This document shows positions 1-10,259 of a stretch of DNA of 64,000 nucleotides, one piece after another. The DNA comes from Lasioglossum baleicum (taxonomy: Eukaryota; Arthropoda; Insecta; Hymenoptera; Halictidae), in the NCBI RefSeq assembly GCF_051020765.1, contig NC_134930.1, positions 5,766,001 to 5,830,000 on the forward strand, given 5' to 3'. The position numbers and the translations under genes were made by a program. The notes beneath the pieces are model-generated. The model was not told the origin of the DNA. It was given only the letters and a program-made list of their open reading frames with translations, and ran no database searches. The first letter of the stretch is position 1. Each line of letters begins with the position of its first letter.

Positions 1-62
1 CCCTTCTCGGCCTCATGGCTAAGAAGGTAGTGTATACCAGTTCGGGGACGAAACCGGTGAGT
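1..62 (+). repeat. Type A monomer (62 bp), representative
   Basis: Exemplar of the A cassette. After the common core ending GTGTATACC the tail reads AGTTCGGGGACGAAACCGGT then GAGT. The tail is an imperfect dyad: TTCG pairs with CGAA around GGGA, and the outer ACC pairs with GGT. The unit is 62 bp. Type A is one of the two commonest forms and usually sits beside a type B unit. Its head varies between CCCTTC, CCCATC and CCCACC. Confidence 0.95.
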
Positions 63-124
63 CCCATCTCGGCCTCATGGCTAAGAAGGTAGTGTATACC
101 TGTTCGCGGACGACACCGATCAGA
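63..124 (+). repeat. Type B monomer (62 bp), representative
   Basis: Exemplar of the B cassette. The tail is TGTTCGCGGACGACACCGAT then CA plus GT; this copy has CAGA, a variant that recurs at 15,301-15,305 and 20,357 and tracks one duplication lineage. It is 62 bp long and is probably the commonest form in the window. Common sub-variants carry ACAACACC, GAAGACACC or CGTCCGAC inside the cassette, and each marks particular higher-order positions. Confidence 0.95.
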
Positions 125-185
125 CCCATCTCGGCCTCGTGGCTAAGAAGGTAGTGTATACCAGTTCCGGACGACACCGGTAAGT
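125..185 (+). repeat. Type C monomer (61 bp), representative
   Basis: Exemplar of the C cassette. The tail AGTTCCGGACGACACCGGT is followed by AAGT or GAGT and is one base shorter than A and B, giving a 61-bp unit. TCCGGA and ACCGGT are both palindromes within it. The one-base shortening is what shifts the reading frame and lets longer spurious open frames run through the array on the minus strand. Confidence 0.95.
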
Positions 186-371
186 CCCTTCTCGGCCTCA
201 TGGCTAAGAAGGTAGTGTATACCAGTTCGGGGACGAAACCGGTGAGTCCCATCTCGGCCTCATGGCTAAGAAGGTAGTGTGTACCTGTTCGCGTCCGACG
301 CCGATCAGTCCCATCTCGGCCTCATGGCTAAGAAGGTAGTGTATACCAGTTCGGGGACGAAACCGGTGAGT

Positions 372-431
372 CCCAACTCGGCCTCATGGCTAAGATGGTA
401 GTGTATACCAGTCCCGGGGGCACCGGTAAGT
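372..431 (+). repeat. Type D monomer (60 bp), representative
   Basis: Exemplar of the rare D cassette. The tail AGTCCCGGGGGCACCGGT then AAGT makes a 60-bp unit. The core also carries the diagnostic CTAAGATGG instead of CTAAGAAGG, and the head is often CCCAACTCGG. D units recur around 411, 1,461, 4,802, 10,845, 16,024, 40,197, 47,232, 49,394, 52,661, 53,711, 56,673, 60,127 and 61,177. A sister form with AGTTCCGGGGGC occurs between about 13.1 and 34.5 kb and near 57.8 kb. They are useful landmarks for higher-order structure. Confidence 0.92.
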
Positions 432-509
432 CCCTTCTCGGCCTCATGGCTAAGAAGGTAGTGTATACCAGTTCGGGGACGAAACCGGTGAATCCCATCT
501 TGGCCTCCT

Positions 510-3500
510 GGCTAAGAAGGTAGTGTATACCTGTTCGCGGACGACACCGATCAGTCCCATCTCGGCCTCATGGCTAAGAAGGTAGTGTATACCAGTTCCG
601 GACGACACCGGTAAGTCCCTTCTCGGCCTCATGGCTAAGAAGGTAGTGTATACCTGTTCGCGGACGACACCGATCAGTCCCTTCTCGGCCTCATGGCTAA
701 GAAGGTAGTGTATACCAGTTCGGGGACGAAACCGGTGAGTCCCACCTCGGCCTCATGGCTAAGAAGGTAGTGTATACCTGTTCGCGGACGACACCGATCA
801 GTCCCATCTCGGCCTCATGGCTAAGAAGGTAGTGTATACCAGTTCCGGACGACACCGGTGAGTCCCATCTCGGCCTCATGGCTAAGAAGGTAGTGTATAC
901 CTGTTCGCGGACGACACCGATCAGTCCCTTCTCGACCTCATGGCTAAGAAGGTAGTGTATACCAGTTCGGGGACGAAACCGGTGAGTCCCATCTCGGCTT
1001 CATGGCTAGGAAGGTAGTGTATACCTGTCCGCGGACGACACCGATCAGTCCCATCTCGGCCACATCGCTAAGAAGGTAGTGTATACCTGTTCGCGGACAA
1101 CACCGATCAGTCCCATCTCGGCCTCATGGCTAAGAAGGTAGTGTATACCTGTTCGCGGACGACACCGGTAAGTCCCTTCTCGGCCTCATGGCTAAGAAGG
1201 TAGTGTATACCTGTTCGCGGACGACACCGATCAGTCCCTTCTCGGCCTCATGGCTAAGAAGGTAGTGTATACCAGTTCGGGGACGAAACCGGTGAGTCCC
1301 ACCTCGGCCTCATGGCTAAGAAGGTAGTGTATACCTGTTCGCGTCCGACGCCGATCAGTCCCATCTCGGCCTCATGGCTAAGAAGGTAGTGTATACCAGT
1401 TCGGGGACGAAACCGGTGAGTCCCAACTCGGCCTCATGGCTAAGATGGTAGTGTATACCAGTCCCGGGGGCACCGGTAAGTCCCTTCTCGGCCTCATGGC
1501 TAAGAAGGTAGTGTATACCAGTTCGGGGACGAAACCGGTGAATCCCATCTTGGCCTCCTGGCTAAGAAGGTAGTGTATACCTGTTCGCGGAAGACACCGA
1601 TCAGTCCCATCTCGGCCTCATGGCTAAGAAGGTAGTGTATACCAGTTCGGGGACGAAACCGGTGAGTCCCATCTCGGCCTCATGGCTAAGATGGTAGTGT
1701 ATACCTGTTCGCGGACGACACCGGTAAGTCCCTTCTCGGCCTCATGGCTAAGAAGGTAGTGTATACCTGTTCGCGGACGACACCGATCAGTCCCATCTCG
1801 GCCTCATGGCTAAGAAGGTAGTGTATACCAGTTCCGGACGACACCGGTAAGTCCCTTCTCGGCCTCATGGCTAAGAAGGTAGTGTATACCAGTTCGGGGA
1901 CGAAACCGGTGAGTCCCATCTCGGCCTCATGGCTAAGAAGGTAGTGTATACCTGTTCGCGGACGACACCGATCAGTCCCATCTCCGCCTCATGGCTAAGA
2001 AGGTAGTGTATACCAGTTCGGGGACGAAACCGGTGAGTCCCATCTCGGCCTCATGGCTAAGAAGGTAGTGTATACCTGTTCGCGGACGACACCGATCAGT
2101 CCCATCTCGGCCTCATGGCTAAGAAGGTAGTGTATACCTGTTCGCGGACAACACCGATCAGTCCCATCTCCGCCTCATGGCTAAGAAGGTAGTGTATACC
2201 AGTTCGGGGACGAAACCGGTGAGTCCCATCTCGGCCTCATGGCTAAGAAGGTAGTGTATACCTGTTCGCGGACGACACCGATCAGTCCCATCTCGGCCTC
2301 ATGGCTAAGAAGGTAGTGTATACCTGTTCGCGGACAACACCGATCAGTCCCATCTCCGCCTCATGGCTAAGAAGGTAGTGTATACCAGTTCGGGGACGAA
2401 ACCGGTGAGTCCCACCTCGGCCTCATGGCTAAGAAGGTAGTGTATACCTGTTCGCGGACGACACCGATCAGTCCCATCTCGGCCTCATGGCTAAGAAGGT
2501 AGTGTATACCAGTTCCGGACGACACCGGTGAGTCCCATCTCGGCCTCATGGCTAAGAAGGTAGTGTATACCTGTTCGCGGACGACACCGATCAGTCCCTT
2601 CTCGACCTCATGGCTAAGAAGGTAGTGTATACCAGTTCGGGGACGAAACCGGTGAGTCCCATCTCGGCTTCATGGCTAGGAAGGTAGTGTATACCTGTCC
2701 GCGGACGACACCGATCAGTCCCATCTCGGCCACATCGCTAAGAAGGTAGTGTATACCTGTTCGCGGACAACACCGATCAGTCCCATCTCGGCCTCATGGC
2801 TAAGAAGGTAGTGTATACCTGTTCGCGGACGACACCGGTAAGTCCCTTCTCGGCCTCATGGCTAAGAAGGTAGTGTATACCTGTTCGCGGACGACACCGA
2901 TCAGTCCCTTCTCGGCCTCATGGCTAAGAAGGTAGTGTATACCAGTTCGGGGACGAAACCGGTGAGTCCCACCTCGGCCTCATGGCTAAGAAGGTAGTGT
3001 ATACCTGTTCGCGGACGACACCGATCAGTCCCTTCTCGGCCTCATGGCTAAGAAGGTAGTGTATACCAGTTCGGGGACGAAACCGGTGAGTCCCAACTCG
3101 GCCTCATGGCTAAGAAGGTAGTGTATACCTGTTCGCGGACGACACCGATCAGTCCCATCTCGGCCTCATGGCTAAGAAGGTAGTGTATACCAGTTCCGGA
3201 CGACACCGGTAAGTCGCTTCTCGGCCTCATGGCTAAGAAGGTAGTATATACCAGTTCGGGGACGACACCGATCAGTCCCATCTCGGCCTCATGGCTAAGA
3301 AGGTAGTGTATACCAGTTCCGGACGACACCGGTAAGTCCCTTCTCGGGCTCATGGCTAAGAAGGTAGTGTATACCAGTTCGGGGACGAAACCGGTGAGTC
3401 CCATCTCGGCCTCATGGCTAAGAAGGTAGTGTATACCTGTTCGCGGACGACACCGATCAGTCCCATCTCGGCCTCATTGCTAAGAAGGTAGTGTATACCA

Positions 3501-5330
3501 GTTCGGGGACGAAACCGGTGAGTCCCATCTCGGCCTCATGGCTAAGAAGGTAGTGTATACCTGTTCGCGGACGACACCGATCAGTCCCATCTCGGCCTCA
3601 TGGCTAAGAAGGTAGTGTATACCTGTTCGCGGACAACACCGATCAGTCCCATCTCCGCCTCATGGCTAAGAAGGTAGTGTATACCAGTTCCGGACGACAC
3701 CGGTGAGTCCCATCTCGGCCTCGTGGCTAAGAAGGTAGTGTATACCTGTTCGCGGACGACACCGATCAGTCCCTTCTCGGCCTCATGGCTAAGAAGGTAG
3801 TGTATACCAGTTCGGGGACGAAACCGGTGAGTCCCACCTCGGCCTCATGGCTAAGAAGGTAGTGTATACCTGTTCGCGGACGACACCGATCAGTCCCATC
3901 TCGGCCTCATGGCTAAGAAGGTAGTGTATACCAGTTCCGGACGACACCGGTAAGTCCCTTCTCGGCCTCATGGCTAAGAAGGTAGTGTATACCTGTTCGC
4001 GGACGACACCGATCAGTCCCTTCTCGGCCTCATGGCTAAGAAGGTAGTGTATACCAGTTCGGGGACGAAACCGGTGAGTCCCACCTCGGCCTCATGGCTA
4101 AGAAGGTAGTGTATACCTGTTCGCGGACGACACCGATCAGTCCCATCTCGGCCTCATGGCTAAGAAGGTAGTGTATACCAGTTCCGGACGACACCGGTGA
4201 GTCCCATCTCGGCCTCATGGCTAAGAAGGTAGTGTATACCTGTTCGCGGACGACACCGATCAGTCCCTTCTCGACCTCATGGCTAAGAAGGTAGTGTATA
4301 CCAGTTCGGGGACGAAACCGGTGAGTCCCATCTCGGCTTCATGGCTAGGAAGGTAGTGTATACCTGTCCGCGGACGACACCGATCAGTCCCATCTCGGCC
4401 ACATCGCTAAGAAGGTAGTGTATACCTGTTCGCGGACAACACCGATCAGTCCCATCTCGGCCTCATGGCTAAGAAGGTAGTGTATACCTGTTCGCGGACG
4501 ACACCGGTAAGTCCCTTCTCGGCCTCATGGCTAAGAAGGTAGTGTATACCTGTTCGCGGACGACACCGATCAGTCCCTTCTCGGCCTCATGGCTAAGAAG
4601 GTAGTGTATACCAGTTCGGGGACGAAACCGGTGAGTCCCACCTCGGCCTCATGGCTAAGAAGGTAGTGTATACCTGTTCGCGTCCGACGCCGATCAGTCC
4701 CATCTCGGCCTCATGGCTAAGAAGGTAGTGTATACCAGTTCGGGGACGAAACCGGTGAGTCCCAACTCGGCCTCATGGCTAAGATGGTAGTGTATACCAG
4801 TCCCGGGGGCACCGGTAAGTCCCTTCTCGGCCTCATGGCTAAGAAGGTAGTGTATACCAGTTCGGGGACGAAACCGGTGAATCCCATCTTGGCCTCCTGG
4901 CTAAGAAGGTAGTGTATACCTGTTCGCGGAAGACACCGATCAGTCCCATCTCGGCCTCATGGCTAAGAAGGTAGTGTATACCAGTTCGGGGACGAAACCG
5001 GTGAGTCCCATCTCGGCCTCATGGCTAAGATGGTAGTGTATACCTGTTCGCGGACGACACCGGTAAGTCCCTTCTCGGCCTCATGGCTAAGAAGGTAGTG
5101 TATACCTGTTCGCGGACGACACCGATCAGTCCCATCTCGGCCTCATGGCTAAGAAGGTAGTGTATACCAGTTCCGGACGACACCGGTAAGTCCCTTCTCG
5201 GCCTCATGGCTAAGAAGGTAGTGTATACCAGTTCGGGGACGAAACCGGTGAGTCCCATCTCGGCCTCATGGCTAAGAAGGTAGTGTATACCTGTTCGCGG
5301 ACGACACCGATCAGTCCCATCTCGGCCTCA
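510..5330 (+). repeat. Higher-order repeat region, 1.67-kb and 3.34-kb offsets
   Basis: The stretch ~690-1,340 recurs at ~2,360-3,010 (offset 1,670, 27 monomers) and at ~4,030-4,680 (a further 1,669). A longer stretch ~510-1,990 matches ~3,850-5,330 at offset 3,339 (54 monomers). Shared markers include CTCGACCTC at 932, 2,602 and 4,271, the neighbouring GGCTTCATGGCTAGG unit, the CCACATCGC unit, and CGTCCGACG at 1,342 and 4,681. The one-base difference between 1,670 and 1,669 reflects one more or fewer 61-bp unit. Confidence 0.85.
1981..2352 (+). repeat. Exact trimer repeat (A-B-B, 186 bp x 2)
   Basis: Two consecutive 186-bp blocks (1,981-2,166 and 2,167-2,352) read identically: a TCTCCGCC-headed A unit, a standard B unit and a B unit with ACAACACC. 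A third TCTCCGCC head follows at 2,353 before the order changes. This is the smallest clean higher-order repeat I found and looks like a recent unequal exchange by three monomers. Confidence 0.9.
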
Positions 5331-5671
5331 TGGCTAAGAAGGTAGTGTATACCAGTTCCGGACGACACCGGTGAGCCCCTTCTCGGCCTCATGGCTAAGT
5401 AGGTAGTGTATACCAGTTCCGGACGACACCGGTAAGTCCCTTCTCGGCCTCATTGCTAAGAAGGTAGTGTATACCTGTTCGCGGACGACACCGATCAGTC
5501 CCATCTCTGCCTCATGGCTAAGAAGGTAGTGTATACCAGTTCCGGACGACACCGGTGAGTCCCATCTCGGCCTCATGGCTAAGAAGGTAGTGTATACCTG
5601 TTCGCGGACGACACCGATCAGTCCCTTCTCGGCCTCATGGCTAAGAAGGTAGTGTATACCAGTTCGGGGAC

Positions 5672-8600
5672 GAAACCGGTGAGTCCCACCTCGGCCTCAT
5701 GGCTAAGAAGGTAGTGTATACCTGTTCGCGGACGACACCGATCAGTCCCATCTCGGCCTCATGGCTAAGAAGGTAGTGTATACCAGTTCCGGACGACACC
5801 GGTAAGTCCCTTCTCGGCCTCATGGCTAAGAAGGTAGTGTATACCTGTTCGCGGACGACACCGATCAGTCCCTTCTCGGCCTCATGGCTAAGAAGGTAGT
5901 GTATACCAGTTCGGGGACGAAACCGGTGAGTCCCACCTCGGCCTCATGGCTAAGAAGGTAGTGTATACCTGTTCGCGGACGACACCGATCAGTCCCATCT
6001 CGGCCTCATGGCTAAGAAGGTAGTGTATACCAGTTCCGGACGACACCGGTGAGTCCCATCTCGGCCTCATGGCTAAGAAGGTAGTGTATACCTGTTCGCG
6101 GACGACACCGATCAGTCCCTTCTCGACCTCATGGCTAAGAAGGTAGTGTATACCAGTTCGGGGACGAAACCGGTGAGTCCCATCTCGGCTTCATGGCTAG
6201 GAAGGTAGTGTATACCTGTCCGCGGACGACACCGATCAGTCCCATCTCGGCCACATCGCTAAGAAGGTAGTGTATACCTGTTCGCGGACAACACCGATCA
6301 GTCCCATCTCGGCCTCATGGCTAAGAAGGTAGTGTATACCTGTTCGCGGACGACACCGATCAGTCCCTTCTCGGCCTCATGGCTAAGAAGGTAGTGTATA
6401 CCAGTTCGGGGACGAAACCGGTGAGTCCCACCTCGGCCTCATGGCTAAGAAGGTAGTGTATACCTGTTCGCGGACGACACCGATCAGTCCCATCTCGGCC
6501 TCATGGCTAAGAAGGTAGTGTATACCAGTTCCGGACGACACCGGTAAGTCCCTTCTCGGCCTCATGGCTAAGAAGGTAGTATATACCAGTTCGGGGACGA
6601 CACCGATCAGTCCCATCTCGGCCTCATGGCTAAGAAGGTAGTGTATACCAGTTCCGGACGACACCGGTAAGTCCCTTCTCGGCCTCATGGCTAAGAAGGT
6701 AGTGTATACCAGTTCGGGGACGAAACCGGTAAGTCCCTTCTCGGCCTCATGGCTAAGAAGGTAGTGTATACCAGTTCGGGGACGAAACCGGTGGGGCCCA
6801 TCTCGGCCTCATGGCTAAGAAGGTAGTGTATACCTGTTCGCGGACGACACCGATCAGTCCCATCTCGGCCTCGTGGCTAAGAAGGTAGTGTATACCAGTT
6901 CCGGACGACACCGGTAAGTCCGTTCTCGGCCTCATGGCTAAGAAGGTAGTGTATACCAGTTCCGGACGACACCGGTAAGTCCGTTCTCGGCCTCATGGCT
7001 AAGAAGGTAGTGTATACCTGTTCGCGGACGACACAGATCAGTCCCATCTCGGCCTCATGGCTAATAAGGTAGTGTATACCTGTTCGCGGACAACACCGAT
7101 CAGTCCCATCTCGGCCTCATGGCTAAGAAGGTAGTGTATACCAGTTCCGGACGACACCGGTGAGTCCCATCTCGGCCTCATGGCTAAGAAGGTAGTGTAT
7201 ACCAGTTCGGGGACGAAACCGGTGAGTCCCATCTCGGCCTCATGGCTAAGAAGGTAGTGTATACCTGTTCGCGGACGACACCGATCAGTCCCATCTCGGC
7301 CTCATGGCTAAGAAGGTAGTGTATACCAGTTTGGGGACGAAACCGGTTAGTCCCATCTCGGCCTCATGGCTAAGAAGGTAGTGTATACCTGTTCGCGGAC
7401 GACACCGATCAGTCCCATCTCGGCCTCATGGCTAAGAAGGTAGTGTATACCAGTTCCGGACGACACCGGTGAGCCCCTTCTCGGCCTCATGGCTAAGTAG
7501 GTAGTGTATACCAGTTCCGGACGACACCGGTAAGTCCCTTCTCGGCCTCATGGCTAAGAAGGTAGTGTATACCAGTTCGGGGACGAAACCGGTGAGTCCC
7601 ATCTCGGCCTCATGGCTAAGAAGGTAGTGTATACCTGTTCGCGGACGACACCGATCAGTCCCATCTCGGCCTCATGGCTAAGAAGGTAGTGTATACCAGT
7701 TCCGGACGACACCGGTGAGCCCCTTCTCGGCCTCATGGCTAAGTAGGTAGTGTATACCAGTTCCGGACGAAACCGGTGAGTCCCACCTCGGCCTCATGGC
7801 TAAGAAGGTAGTGTATACCTGTTCGCGGACGACACCGATCAGTCCCATCTCGGCCTCATGGCTAAGAAGGTAGTGTATACCAGTTCCGGACGACACCGGT
7901 AAGTCCCTTCTCGGCCTCATGGCTAAGAAGGTAGTGTATACCTGTTCGCGGACGACACCGATCAGTCCCTTCTCGGCCTCATGGCTAAGAAGGTAGTGTA
8001 TACCAGTTCGGGGACGAAACCGGTGAGTCCCACCTCGGCCTCATGGCTAAGAAGGTAGTGTATACCTGTTCGCGGACGACACCGATCAGTCCCATCTCGG
8101 CCTCATGGCTAAGAAGGTAGTGTATACCAGTTCCGGACGACACCGGTGAGTCCCATCTCGGCCTCATGGCTAAGAAGGTAGTGTATACCTGTTCGCGGAC
8201 GACACCGATCAGTCCCTTCTCGACCTCATGGCTAAGAAGGTAGTGTATACCAGTTCGGGGACGAAACCGGTGAGTCCCAGCTCGGCTTCATGGCTAGGAA
8301 GGTAGTGTATACCTGTTCGCGGACGACACCGATCAGTCCCATCTCGGCCACATCGCTAAGAAGGTAGTGTATACCTGTTCGCGGACAACACCGATCAGTC
8401 CCATCTCGGCCTCATGGCTAAGAAGGTAGTGTATACCTGTTCGCGGACGACACCGATCAGTCCCTTCTCGGCCTCATGGCTAAGAAGGTAGTGTATACCA
8501 GTTCGGGGACGAAACCGGTGAGTCCCACCTCGGCCTCATGGCTAAGAAGGTAGTGTATACCTGTTCGCGGACGACACCGATCAGTCCCATCTCGGCCTCA

Positions 8601-9112
8601 TGGCTAAGAAGGTAGTGTATACCAGTTCCGGACGACACCGGTAAGTCCCTTCTCGGCCTCATGGCTAAGAAGGTAGTATATACCAGTTCGGGGACGACAC
8701 CGATCAGTCCCATCTCGGCCTCATGGCTAAGAAGGTAGTGTATACCAGTTCCGGACGACACCGGTAAGTCCCTTCTCGGCCTCATGGCTAAGAAGGTAGT
8801 GTATACCAGTTCGGGGACGAAACCGGTAAGTCCCTTCTCGGCCTCATGGCTAAGAAGGTAGTGTATACCAGTTCGGGGACGAAACCGGTGAGTCCCATCT
8901 CGGCCTCATGGCTAAGAAGGTAGTGTATACCTGTTCGCGGACGACACCGATCAGTCCCATCTCGGCCTCGTGGCTAAGAAGGTAGTGTATACCAGTTCCG
9001 GACGACACCGGTAAGTCCGTTCTCGGCCTCATGGCTAAGAAGGTAGTGTATACCAGTTCCGGACGACACCGGTAAGTCCGTTCTCGGCCTCATGGCTAAG
9101 AAGGTAGTGTAT
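5672..9112 (+). repeat. Segmental duplication at 2,097-bp offset
   Basis: About 5,672-7,015 matches about 7,769-9,112 in monomer order and private variants, with ~750 bp of other array between the copies. Shared markers include CTCGACCTC at 6,123 and 8,220 and paired units ending GGTAAGTCCGTTC. The left junction of the second copy lies inside a hybrid cassette (TTCCGGACGAAACC near 7,761), where a C head joins an A tail. The first copy carries a private GTGGGGCCC change near 6,791 that the second lacks. Confidence 0.82.
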
Positions 9113-10259
9113 ACCAGTTCGGGGACGAAACCGGTGAGTCCCATCTCGGCCTCATGGCTAAGAAGGTAGTGTATACCAGTTCCGGACGACACCGGTGAGC
9201 CCCTTATTGGCCTCATGGCTAAGTAGGTAGTGTATACCAGTTCCGGACGACACCGGTAAGTCCCTTCTCGGCCTCATGGCTAAGAAGGTAGTGTATACCT
9301 GTTCGCGGACGACACCGATCAGTCCCATCTCGGCCACATGGCTAAGAAGGTAGTGTATACCTGTTCGCGGACAACACCGATCAGTCCCATCTCTGCCTCA
9401 TGGCTAAGAAGGTAGTGTATACCAGTTCCGGACGACACCGGTGAGTCCCATCTCGGCCTCATGGCTAAGAAGGTAGTGTATACCTGTTCGCGGACGACAC
9501 CGATCAGTCCCTTCTCGGCCTCATGGCTAAGAAGGTAGTGTATACAAGTTCGGGGACGAAACCGGTGAGTCCCACCTCGGCCTCATGGCTAAGAAGGTAG
9601 TGTATACCTGTTCGCGGACGACACCCATCTGTCCCATCTCTGCCTCATGGCTAAGAAGGTAGTGTATACCAGTTCCGGACGACACCGGTAAGTCCCTTCT
9701 CGGCCTCATGGCTAAGAAGGTAGTATATACCAGTTCGGGGACGACACCGATCAGTCCCATCTCGGCCTCATGGCTAAGAAGGTAGTGTATACCAGTTCCG
9801 GACGACACCGGTTTGTCCCTTCTCGGCCTCATGGCTAAGAAGGTAGTGTATACCAGTTCGGGGACGAAACCGGTGAGTCCTATCTCGGCCTCATGGCTAA
9901 GAAGGTAGTGTATACCTGTTCGCGGACGGCACCGATCAGTCCCATCTCGGCCTCATGGCTAAGAAGGTAGTGTATACCAGTTCGGGGACGAAACCGGTGG
10001 GTCCCATCTCGGCCTCATGGCTAAGAAGGTAGTGTATACCTGTTCGCGGACGACACCGATCAGTCCCATCTCGGCCTCATGGCTAAGAAGGTAGTGTACA
10101 CCTGTTCGCGGACAACACCGATCAGTCCCATCTCGGCCTCATGGCTAAGAAGGTAGTGTATACCAGTTCCGGACGACACCGGTGAGTCCCATCTCGGCCT
10201 CATGGCTAAGAAGGTAGTGTATACCTGTTCGCGGACGACACCGATCAGTCCCTTCTCGA

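Noticed and set aside
1..62. CENP-B box in the A monomer
   Set aside because: TTCG and CGG are present, but the spacing and the internal A do not match the box; recorded only as a resemblance.
411..1461. The 1,050-bp spacing of D cassettes near the left end as the same higher-order unit as at 52.6-54.6 kb
   Set aside because: The spacing is identical, but the order of A, B and C units between the D cassettes differs, so the equal length comes from equal unit composition rather than demonstrated identity.
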